Source of the DNA: an uncultured Phycisphaerae bacterium
GTDB taxonomy: Bacteria > Planctomycetota > Phycisphaerae > Phycisphaerales > SM1A02
Direction: 5' to 3'
Assembly: GCA_937899935.1 (NCBI GenBank)
Contig: CALCOW010000523.1
Span: 1-9,555 of the forward strand
DNA: 9,555 nt
Numbering within the stretch: position 1 is the first letter of the stretch; every line of letters starts with the position of its first letter. The position numbers and the translations under genes are program-made. The notes under the pieces were generated by a model. It was given only the letters and a program-made list of their open reading frames with translations. It ran no database searches and had not been told where the DNA came from. Positions 1 to 5,888 of this stretch are shown here, piece after piece.

Positions 1-83
1 GTTAGATGTATATTGAGGTTTGGAATCAAGTGAAATATGGCGGCCATTTGGATTTTTTCTCGTCACGCTGTTTTCGGAGACTT
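1..83. other. Non-homologous junction sequence at the window edge
   Basis: The reading frame of the minus-strand secretion ATPase matches its family as far as Gly-Val-Glu (codons near 84-92) and then loses all resemblance. The remaining 83 bases are about 40% GC, clearly lower than the adjoining gene. None of the three minus-strand frames looks like the missing GspE/PilB C-terminus. The block contains an 11-bp palindrome at 37-47 (ATGGC-G-GCCAT) and a T-tract at 53-58. Motifs of the ATGGCGGCCAT kind are common in interspersed repeats of animal genomes, so a chimeric read join to host or eukaryotic DNA is possible; a mobile-element or deletion junction is the alternative. The sequence alone cannot decide. 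Confidence 0.5.
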
Positions 84-1463
84 CTCAACACCTAAGGCAA
101 CCAGACGCAGCACCGAAGAAGGCGCATCATTGGTATGCAAGGTCGAGAAGACCAAGTGACCAGTTAATGAGGCCTGAATGGCAATCTGCGCCGTTTCAAG
201 GTCACGAATTTCACCGACCAGAATAATGTCTGGATCCTGACGCAAGAAAGAACGAAGCAAACGACCAAACGTAAGATCCTGATCAAGATTGACTTGGCAC
301 TGAATCATGCCGTCGATGTCATACTCAACAGGATCTTCAGCGGTCAGAATTTTTGTGTCGGGTTGATTGAGTTCTGTCAACGCCGCATACAAGGTCGTGG
401 TCTTCCCAGAACCGGTGGGCCCCGTAATCACCACAATACCATTTGGCTTGCGGATGAGCCCTTCCATCTCTTCCAACTCATCATCCCGCAGCCCAATCTT
501 ATTCAGGCTCAACTGCACATTCGATCGATCGAGCACACGCATCACGACGGACTCACCAAACATGGTGGGCAACACTGAGATACGTAGATCGATTGGAAGA
601 TTATTAACCACCAACTCAATACGCCCGTCCTGCGGCAACCGCCGTTCAGCGATATCGAGATTCGCCATGACCTTGATACGTGAAACAATCGGCAACGCCA
701 GGTGTTGTGGTGGCGGAATCATTTCATAAAGAACGCCATCGATGCGGTAGCGCATCTTGAACTCTTCTTCGAAGGGCTCAAAGTGGATGTCAGATGCCTT
801 GTCTTTAATCGCCTGCAGCAACACCATGTTCAGCAGACGCACCACCTTGTTGTCTTCTGCAGCCGTCGCCAGGACCTCTAAATCGATCGAATCGCCGCGT
901 CCTTCAAGCACCGCAAGATCATCACTGCCCTCAAGCTCGGCCATCATGTCAGCCATTGAAGACTTCTGCTCGCTAAAGTGCTTTTGCAAGACACTATCGA
1001 TCTGGCTGGCCGGAGCCACCACTGCTTCAACTTTAAAGCCCATCAACAAGCGCAGGTCATCAACTGCACGGAAGTTATCTGGACTCTTCATGGCAATCGA
1101 AATCTGACGCGTCGCTTCATTGAACGCCAGTGGAATAATCTGATACGTGTTTGCCGTCTCAACCGGCAACGCCTCAATGGCTTCTGCGGGAATCTCGTCA
1201 ATCTCGATATTGACCATCCGCATTCCAGCCTGACCAGCCACCGCCGCCAACACATCGTCGGCGGTGACCACACCCATCTCCTGAAGCAGATCGCCCAGCA
1301 GCGCGGTGTCGCCCTTCTCCTTGCGAGCACGTTGTACCGAGAGCGCCTCGTGCACCTGTTCACGGGTGACCTTGCCAAGCTTGGTCAAGACGCGACCAAT
1401 GCGGCGCCCCTTCAGCTCACTGACATTGACTTGATTGGTCTGAGATGTGGTGGTCTTGGCCAC
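63..1463 (-). CDS. PilB/GspE-family assembly ATPase, C-terminally truncated
   Basis: This is a hexameric cytoplasmic ATPase that would power pilus or pseudopilus assembly in a type IV pilus or type II secretion system. The chosen start is a GTG at 1463, because a perfect CAGGAG ribosome site (1470-1475) lies 6 bases upstream; a GTG at 1493 is in frame but has no such site. The product is 466 residues. An MshEN-like N-domain spans about residues 21-78, followed by a linker and the core ATPase, with Walker A GPTGSGKT (348-355), the AEDPVEY Asp box, Walker B IILVGE (413-418) and the His box GHLVFSTLHTNDA (435-447). After Gly-Val-Glu it ends in an unrelated KSPKTA tail. Relatives run to about 560-590 residues, so the Cys4 zinc site and C-terminal ATPase subdomain are missing. 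It would probably not work as written. Because the break is near the window edge, an assembly artefact is likely. Whether the intact gene was gspE or pilB cannot be told. Confidence 0.9.
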   Translation of the reverse strand: MAKTTTSQTNQVNVSELKGRRIGRVLTKLGKVTREQVHEALSVQRARKEKGDTALLGDLLQEMGVVTADDVLAAVAGQAGMRMVNIEIDEIPAEAIEALPVETANTYQIIPLAFNEATRQISIAMKSPDNFRAVDDLRLLMGFKVEAVVAPASQIDSVLQKHFSEQKSSMADMMAELEGSDDLAVLEGRGDSIDLEVLATAAEDNKVVRLLNMVLLQAIKDKASDIHFEPFEEEFKMRYRIDGVLYEMIPPPQHLALPIVSRIKVMANLDIAERRLPQDGRIELVVNNLPIDLRISVLPTMFGESVVMRVLDRSNVQLSLNKIGLRDDELEEMEGLIRKPNGIVVITGPTGSGKTTTLYAALTELNQPDTKILTAEDPVEYDIDGMIQCQVNLDQDLTFGRLLRSFLRQDPDIILVGEIRDLETAQIAIQASLTGHLVFSTLHTNDAPSSVLRLVALGVEKSPKTA

Positions 1464-1469
1464 GTAAAA

Positions 1470-1475
1470 CTCCTG
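1470..1475 (-). promoter_or_regulatory. Ribosome binding site that decides the start of the truncated ATPase
   Basis: CAGGAG on the minus strand sits 6 bases before GTG (1463-1461), a near-ideal Shine-Dalgarno spacing. It argues against the longer in-frame GTG start at 1493, which would add ten residues unlike the family N-terminus. Confidence 0.75.
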
Positions 1476-1667
1476 CACACTCGATGCGAACACCTGCTCA
1501 CACTGACGGCTTCAATCAACCGGCAACCGCCGACTGACCCCTGTCCTCTGGCCACCCTCGGCCACGATGACAAAGTGCGGAGAGAGGCTGCAACTGCCTA
1601 CCTCTCGCGAGGGCCCTGGCTATCCACAGCCCGCTGGTACCCCACCCTGACAACTACCTATACGGCA

Positions 1668-1695
1668 AATATGACAGTTTCATCGGCCTCAACAA
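1668..1695 (-). promoter_or_regulatory. Weak sigma70-like promoter candidate for the truncated ATPase
   Basis: On the minus strand, TTGTTG (1695-1690) and CATATT (1673-1668) are separated by 16 bases, about 205 bases upstream of the GTG start. Both hexamers match the consensus only in part, and the spacing is one base short of optimal. It lies downstream of the candidate pilT terminator, which is where a separate promoter would be expected. This is pattern matching only. Confidence 0.22.
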
Positions 1696-1740
1696 GCCAA
1701 AGAGATGGTATTTTTTGATCGGACACTTAAGTTTTGCAAC

Positions 1741-1756
1741 GCCTATGATTGTAGGC
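1741..1756. repeat. Short inverted repeat GCCTA-N6-TAGGC
   Basis: Perfect 5-bp arms (1741-1745 and 1752-1756) flank a 6-base spacer. It lies about 45 bases upstream of the candidate -35 of the truncated ATPase gene. It could be a dimeric regulator site, but arms this short can occur by chance. Confidence 0.25.
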
Positions 1757-1783
1757 TCTTGGTGCATATGACAGGTTATCCCC

Positions 1784-1808
1784 AAAAAGAGACCCCCTTA
1801 TGGTCCCC
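1784..1808 (-). terminator. Candidate Rho-independent terminator after pilT
   Basis: On the minus strand, GGGGACC (1808-1802) can pair with GGTCTCT (1794-1788), giving a 7-bp stem with two G-U wobbles and a 7-base loop. A T-run follows at once (1788-1784, its first T being the last stem base). It lies about 115 bases after the pilT stop codon and before the promoter candidate of the next gene. The wobbles and the distance from the stop lower the confidence. Confidence 0.35.
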
Positions 1809-1923
1809 AAAACAGGCACCCCACATGCTTCTGAACACCCTTTTTGTGGCCTAAAAGGCAGATGCCCGAGAGCGGACGAAGCCCTATCTACCTAGACCTG
1901 CCACACTTATGCACACCATCTGA

Positions 1924-3039
1924 TCAGGCTGAGGCCTCAGATTCATCATATTCAGTGCGGCCAACTCGATTTCCAGAGCGATGGACCTTTTCGGTCAGAT
2001 CTCCTGGATCTTTGGCTTTGTCGATCATCTCATCAGCATCAATCATGCCCTTGTCGTAGAGACTCCAGAGGTGATCATCAAGCAGCTGCATGCCAAACTT
2101 CCGGCCAGTCTGAATGGCTGAATCGATACGGAAGGTCTTATTCTCACGGATGAGGTTGGAGATCGCTGGCGTCACCGCGAGAAACTCATAAGCCGCGACG
2201 CGACCGTCTTTATCGCATCGAGCCAAGAGCACTTGGCTCAACACCGCGATCAAAGAGGTTGATAGCTGAACGCGAACCTGGGCCTGCTGATTCACTGGGA
2301 AGGCGTCGATGACACGCGTGATGGTGCCCGCAGCCCCGGTGGTATGCAGCGTTGCAAACACAAGGTGACCCGTCTCAGCAGCGCGAATCGCTGCCTCGAT
2401 CGTTTCCAGGTCACGCATTTCACCGACCAGAATAACGTCAGGGTCAGCACGCAGCACGCGACGCAGCGCCTCAGCAAAACTTGGCACATCGACGCCAACC
2501 TCTCGCTGATTGAGTACCGCACGCTTGTGATAGTGGTAGTACTCGATGGGATCTTCAACCGTCACAATATGCCGGTCGAGATTGTCATTAATAAAGTCGA
2601 TCATGGTTGCCAGCGAAGTGGTCTTACCTGAACCAGTTGGACCGGTCACAATAAATAATCCACGCGGCCGACGAATCAACTCTTTGACAATATCCGGCAG
2701 ACCAATCTGATCAAAGCTGAGAAGCTTGTTTGGAATCAATCGAAGCACCAACGCCAAAGCTCCACGCTGCCGAAAGATAGCCACACGAAAACGTGCTTCG
2801 GTACCATAGGCGAAACCAAAGTCACAACTGCCATCTTCTTGCAATTCCTGTTGGGCTCGCTCTGGCGTAATCGACTTCATCAGCGCTACACAGTCATCAT
2901 TATCTAGCACCTTGGTATCAAGGTTGCGTAGACGACCGTTGAGTCGAAGCGTTGGCTTACGCCCTACCGTCAAATGCAAGTCAGATGCATTTTGCCGAAT
3001 AACGGTATCGAGTAGGCGATCAATCTGAATGGTTGACAT
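1924..3039 (-). CDS. pilT: PilT type IV pilus retraction ATPase
   Basis: PilT is a cytoplasmic hexameric ATPase that depolymerises type IV pili, driving twitching motility, surface sensing and DNA uptake in the organisms where it has been studied. The product is 371 residues, close to the usual 345-375. Visible motifs, in order, are an N-terminal PAS-like part with the ASDLHL signature (18-23), Walker A GPTGSGKT (133-140), the Asp box VEDPIE (161-166), NQREVG (177-182), Walker B DVILVGE (201-207) and the His box GHLVFATLHTTGA (224-236). The PilT-specific AIRNLIRE motif appears as AISNLIRE (292-299), with Ser for Arg. This motif and the lack of an MshEN domain distinguish it from PilB/GspE. 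The ATG is preceded by GGAG at 3046-3049 with a 6-base gap. The upstream pilB-type gene ends 37 bases before it, so the two are probably cotranscribed. The acidic C-terminal tail of about 25 residues looks variable. Confidence 0.95.
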   Translation of the reverse strand: MSTIQIDRLLDTVIRQNASDLHLTVGRKPTLRLNGRLRNLDTKVLDNDDCVALMKSITPERAQQELQEDGSCDFGFAYGTEARFRVAIFRQRGALALVLRLIPNKLLSFDQIGLPDIVKELIRRPRGLFIVTGPTGSGKTTSLATMIDFINDNLDRHIVTVEDPIEYYHYHKRAVLNQREVGVDVPSFAEALRRVLRADPDVILVGEMRDLETIEAAIRAAETGHLVFATLHTTGAAGTITRVIDAFPVNQQAQVRVQLSTSLIAVLSQVLLARCDKDGRVAAYEFLAVTPAISNLIRENKTFRIDSAIQTGRKFGMQLLDDHLWSLYDKGMIDADEMIDKAKDPGDLTEKVHRSGNRVGRTEYDESEASA

Positions 3040-3076
3040 AGATGACTCCAGCGTCTGCGGTTCTTACGACGATACC

Positions 3077-4843
3077 TTAGACGTCGATGTTTGCCTCCAC
3101 AAGGCTATCTGCTTGTGCAAATCTTGCTACCTCAATGGGTGTTGTCTCGCCGCGCAAGATCTTGATCTTGCCATCTTCAACCAGCGAACGCATTCCAGAG
3201 CGAATAGCTGCCGCACGAATATCCCCTACGGTACCTTGTTGGAAGGCCAATTCACGGATTTCCGTGTTCAATTTCATTAACTCAAATAACGCCCGGCGAC
3301 CCCGAAAACCGATCTTCCCGCATTTTGAGCAACCAACCGGCTTATAAATTGAACCTGAACTGAGATCCTCAGGCTCCAAACCGACCAATTCAGCAACACG
3401 GGGCGGAACATCTGTATCGGGTTCCTTGCAATGCTCACACAGCACACGGAAGAGTCTTTGAGCCATTACCGCCTGAATCGAGCTTGCCACCAAGTAGGGC
3501 TTCACGCCCATATCAATTAAACGGGTCATGGCTGAAGGTGCATCATTGGTATGCAAGGTTGAGAAGACCAAGTGACCGGTGAGCGCGGCCTGGATGGCGA
3601 TATCAGCAACCTCTCGGTCACGAATTTCACCAATCAGAATAATGTTCGGCGCCTGTCGCAGCATGGATTTAAGAATCCATGAGAAAGTCAGGCCAATCTG
3701 CTCACGCACTTGACACTGATTAATGCCTGTAAAGCTGTACTCAATCGGATCTTCAGCAGTGATGATCTTACGATCGGGTCGATTCAAAACATCAAGTGCC
3801 GAGTAAAGTGTGGTCGTCTTACCTGAACCCGTCGGCCCCGTCACCAGGAAGATGCCATTAGGACGGCGAATGATCTTATTAAAGGTATCGAGGTGATCAC
3901 TTTCAAAACCCAGATTGGGCAACCCAATACGCACTGAATCTGGACGCAAAATACGCAACACCACCGACTCGCCATGGTAGGCCGGACAAATACTCACACG
4001 AAAGTCAATAACATCCTCATCAACGCTCATCTTAATGCGCCCGTCTTGAGGAATACGTCGCTCTGCGATGTTTACGCCCGCCATCAGCTTGAGCCGAGCA
4101 AGCATGGCCGGCTGCATGCGCTTGGGCAGGTTATCTCGAATGTGACACACACCATCAATGCGATAGCGAAGCAAGACGCGGTCATTCATTGGTTCGACAT
4201 GAATATCACTTGCTCGGGAACGCACTGCCTCGGTAATCAATCGAGAAACCAAACGAATAATAGGTGCGTCGTCTCCGTCACCTGCGGCAATATCAACAGA
4301 AGCATCGACTGACGTGTCGACAGAGCGATCCATCGTGACATCAACTGAGTCCGTCACCAATGACTCTTGACCACCAAACAGACTGCCGCCCTCGCCTTCT
4401 TCACCGGCTTGAGCATTCGCACCTTCAATGAAAGAACGCAACTGTGATTTACTTGAGACCGCCGTGTCAATTTCGCAGTTCAAACGAAAGCGAAGCAAGT
4501 CAAGCAACTCGAGATCCATCGGATCGTGCACGACTAACTTCATACGGCCATTGACTTTTTCCATTGGAACGATGAGATGTTTCTTGACCATGTCATCGGG
4601 AACCAAGGAGAGATCACAGCGGCTCTGATTTTCATCAGCCTCAAGATTGATGTAATCCATACCAAACTGTTCAGCCAAGGCCTGAGCCAGATCGTCTTCT
4701 TTGAGAAGCCCAGCTTCCACCATGGCCTCGCCAAGACGTTTGCCTGAACCTTTGGCAATGTCCATTCCTTGCTTGAGCGTTTCCTTCGTCGCAAGCTTAT
4801 GCTCACGTAGAATCTCGCCGAGTTTCTTGCGTTTTCTGGCCAT
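3077..4843 (-). CDS. pilB: PilB/GspE-family type IV pilus assembly ATPase, complete
   Basis: This is the motor ATPase for pilus extension or type II secretion, and it is 588 residues long as expected. Residues 7-59 form an MshEN-like domain with two half-motifs; the second (36-59) fits the c-di-GMP pattern with R36, G38, G45, L52, L56 and Q59, while the first is degenerate. A linker with five tandem xxxD tetrapeptides (165-184) leads into the core: ASDIHVEP (211-218), Walker A GPTGSGKT (336-343), AEDPIEY (363-369), Walker B IILIGE (401-406), the His box GHLVFSTLHTNDA (423-435) and a Cys4 zinc site (C469, C472, C505, C508). The usual DPD before Walker B reads APN here, which may be a lineage variant. 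The ATG has an AGGA ribosome site 13 bases upstream. PilT follows 37 bases downstream, favouring a pilus role and the name pilB, but GspE of a type II system cannot be excluded. Confidence 0.93.
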   Translation of the reverse strand: MARKRKKLGEILREHKLATKETLKQGMDIAKGSGKRLGEAMVEAGLLKEDDLAQALAEQFGMDYINLEADENQSRCDLSLVPDDMVKKHLIVPMEKVNGRMKLVVHDPMDLELLDLLRFRLNCEIDTAVSSKSQLRSFIEGANAQAGEEGEGGSLFGGQESLVTDSVDVTMDRSVDTSVDASVDIAAGDGDDAPIIRLVSRLITEAVRSRASDIHVEPMNDRVLLRYRIDGVCHIRDNLPKRMQPAMLARLKLMAGVNIAERRIPQDGRIKMSVDEDVIDFRVSICPAYHGESVVLRILRPDSVRIGLPNLGFESDHLDTFNKIIRRPNGIFLVTGPTGSGKTTTLYSALDVLNRPDRKIITAEDPIEYSFTGINQCQVREQIGLTFSWILKSMLRQAPNIILIGEIRDREVADIAIQAALTGHLVFSTLHTNDAPSAMTRLIDMGVKPYLVASSIQAVMAQRLFRVLCEHCKEPDTDVPPRVAELVGLEPEDLSSGSIYKPVGCSKCGKIGFRGRRALFELMKLNTEIRELAFQQGTVGDIRAAAIRSGMRSLVEDGKIKILRGETTPIEVARFAQADSLVEANIDV

Positions 4844-4871
4844 TGGTTCTGCCAGTTCCTCTCAAACAAGC

Positions 4872-4893
4872 GGCAGGCCAGACTTGACCTGCC
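4872..4893 (-). promoter_or_regulatory. Stable hairpin in the leader of the pilB-pilT operon
   Basis: On the minus strand, GGCAGGTC pairs with GGCCTGCC over 8 bp (one U-G wobble) around a 6-base loop, AAGTCT. The stem ends 28 bases before the pilB start, just upstream of its ribosome site at about 4857-4862. No clear T-run follows, so it looks more like an mRNA-stability, translation-control or protein-binding element than a simple terminator. Confidence 0.4.
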
Positions 4894-5091
4894 AAACGAA
4901 CTCTCTTCTCTCAAGCACCTCTTGCTGAGACCAAAGGCCTCGGACAAGCCGGCTTCGAGCAATACACCCGTGACAGCCAACCAAATCGGCATCTTCACGT
5001 CGATCCAATGAGTAGTATTAACCGCCCTTAGACCACCTGCAACCTCACGAACCGAGCCAAAGCCGCTGGCGACCATCAACTACACGACATC

Positions 5092-5121
5092 TTGAGTTTG
5101 CCTCTACAGTATCCATACATT
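5092..5121 (+). promoter_or_regulatory. Weak sigma70-like promoter candidate for coaB
   Basis: TTGAGT (5092-5097) and TACATT (5116-5121) are 18 bases apart, about 110 bases upstream of the coaB ATG. Each hexamer matches the consensus in four of six positions. No better forward candidate was seen in this intergenic region. Confidence 0.25.
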
Positions 5122-5200
5122 CTAGAGGGGTCTCGACGCCTATAGAACCTTACGTTGCGTTTCCCTAGAGCGGTTCCACCATTTAGGCCCTAAGAGGGGT
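5122..5200 (+). repeat. Three short CTA(A)GAGSGGT direct repeats upstream of coaB
   Basis: Related decamers CTAGAGGGGT (5122-5131), CTAGAGCGGT (5165-5174) and CTAAGAGGGGT (5190-5200) lie in the same orientation, 43 and 25 bases apart from start to start. The third overlaps the palindrome TTAGG-C-CCTAA (5183-5193). All three lie downstream of the candidate -10 and upstream of the ATG, where they could be an operator or leader element. Chance similarity is not excluded. Confidence 0.3.
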
Positions 5201-5231
5201 TTGAAGCGATCAAGCCCAGGCGAAATCACCT

Positions 5232-5888
5232 ATGCATCTGTTGATTACTGCTGGTCCCACCCACGAACCCATTGATGACGTCCGATACCTCGGCAATCGT
5301 TCATCAGGCCAATTGGGCATGGCCATCGCCCTGGCCAGCTGCCAGAGAGCCTGGAAGACCACCCTTTTGCTTGGCCCCAGTGCCCATCAACCCCCAACGC
5401 ATGGCCTGCTCGAAGTCCATCGTTTTGAAACCACCCAAGAACTGTCCGACCTGCTGGACCAGCACTGGCCAAGCTGCCAAGTGTTATTGATGGCGGCAGC
5501 CGTCTCGGACTACCGTCTTCCGCCCGGCAGCCGGCCGGCGAAAACACCCCGCCAAGACCAAGGACTGGATCTGCATCTGGAGTCGACCCCAGATCTCGTG
5601 GCCGGCCTTCCGCGACAAAACAACCAGCGCATCATCGGCTTTGCTTTGGAAGAAGAGGCCGAACTCAAACGGCGCGCGCTTGAAAAGCTATCAAAAAAGA
5701 AGCTCGATGCCATCGTTGCAAATCCATTGGCCACAATGAACGCGCCTGATATCAATGCCGAGGTCTTTTTTGCTGATGGATCACATCGCTCCACAGAAAA
5801 GCAAGCCAAAACAGATTTCGCTCACTGGCTGCTCGAGGAGGTCGCTGATTGGCTGGAATCTTCAGCCGCAGCAGGTGGCGACAAATAG
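5232..5888 (+). CDS. coaB: Stand-alone phosphopantothenate-cysteine ligase (CoaB)
   Basis: CoaB joins 4'-phosphopantothenate and cysteine in a nucleotide-dependent reaction of cytoplasmic coenzyme A biosynthesis. Most bacteria have it fused behind the CoaC decarboxylase; this 218-residue protein is only the ligase domain, so a separate CoaC is expected elsewhere in the genome. It begins directly with the nucleotide-binding signature: TAGPT at 6-10, then ID.VRYLGN.SSG.LG, with N22 matching the conserved Asn of the NxSSGxMG motif (here Gln-Leu replaces x-Met). Further motifs are AAAVSDY (88-94), the GFALE strand (136-140), the lysine cluster KKK (155-157) and IVAN (161-164), which correspond to the CTP-handling and acyl-intermediate regions in E. 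coli CoaBC. The ribosome site is weak (AGG ending 11 bases before the ATG). The last 67 bases overlap the 3' end of the opposite-strand cytochrome gene, and the final SAAAGGDK tail looks non-essential. Confidence 0.9.
   Translation: MHLLITAGPTHEPIDDVRYLGNRSSGQLGMAIALASCQRAWKTTLLLGPSAHQPPTHGLLEVHRFETTQELSDLLDQHWPSCQVLLMAAAVSDYRLPPGSRPAKTPRQDQGLDLHLESTPDLVAGLPRQNNQRIIGFALEEEAELKRRALEKLSKKKLDAIVANPLATMNAPDINAEVFFADGSHRSTEKQAKTDFAHWLLEEVADWLESSAAAGGDK

Larger units (their letters stand above)
1464..1923. other. Non-coding gap between pilT and the truncated ATPase gene
   Basis: These 460 bases separate two minus-strand genes, and I see no convincing gene in them. Read on the minus strand, the order is: about 115 bases after the pilT stop, a terminator-like hairpin (1784-1808); a GCCTA-N6-TAGGC inverted repeat (1741-1756); a weak promoter candidate (1668-1695); and a leader of about 200 bases. 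The leader includes a 6-bp inverted repeat GAGAGG/CCTCTC (1582-1587 with 1601-1606) that could form a 5' untranslated hairpin. The layout suggests the third ATPase gene has its own transcription start instead of being strictly part of the pilB-pilT operon. Confidence 0.5.
4844..5231. other. Divergent intergenic region between pilB and coaB
   Basis: These 388 bases hold the upstream signals for two genes that point away from each other. On the pilB side is a GC-rich hairpin (4872-4893) in the mRNA leader. On the coaB side are a weak forward promoter candidate (5092-5121), three short related repeats (5122-5200) and an 11-bp palindrome TTAGG-C-CCTAA (5183-5193). A minus-strand TAGAAT (5124-5119) overlaps the forward -10 candidate and could serve pilB, but no good -35 precedes it. 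I see no convincing gene in the central part (4894-5091). Confidence 0.5.

Noticed and set aside
1600..1612. CTCGCGAG palindrome in the leader of the truncated ATPase
   Set aside because: An 8-bp palindrome with no second copy or known regulator match is too weak to call a site.
978..1718. Plus-strand open frame of 246 codons opposite the truncated ATPase and its leader
   Set aside because: It runs antisense to a clear gene for most of its length, has no recognisable domain, and its His/Arg/Asn-rich composition is typical of an antisense shadow.
4540..5079. Minus-strand open frame of 179 codons spanning the pilB leader and the start of pilB
   Set aside because: Its second half is pilB in another frame, and it has no recognisable motif or good ribosome site. 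The part before pilB (4844-5079) could code a short peptide, but nothing supports it.
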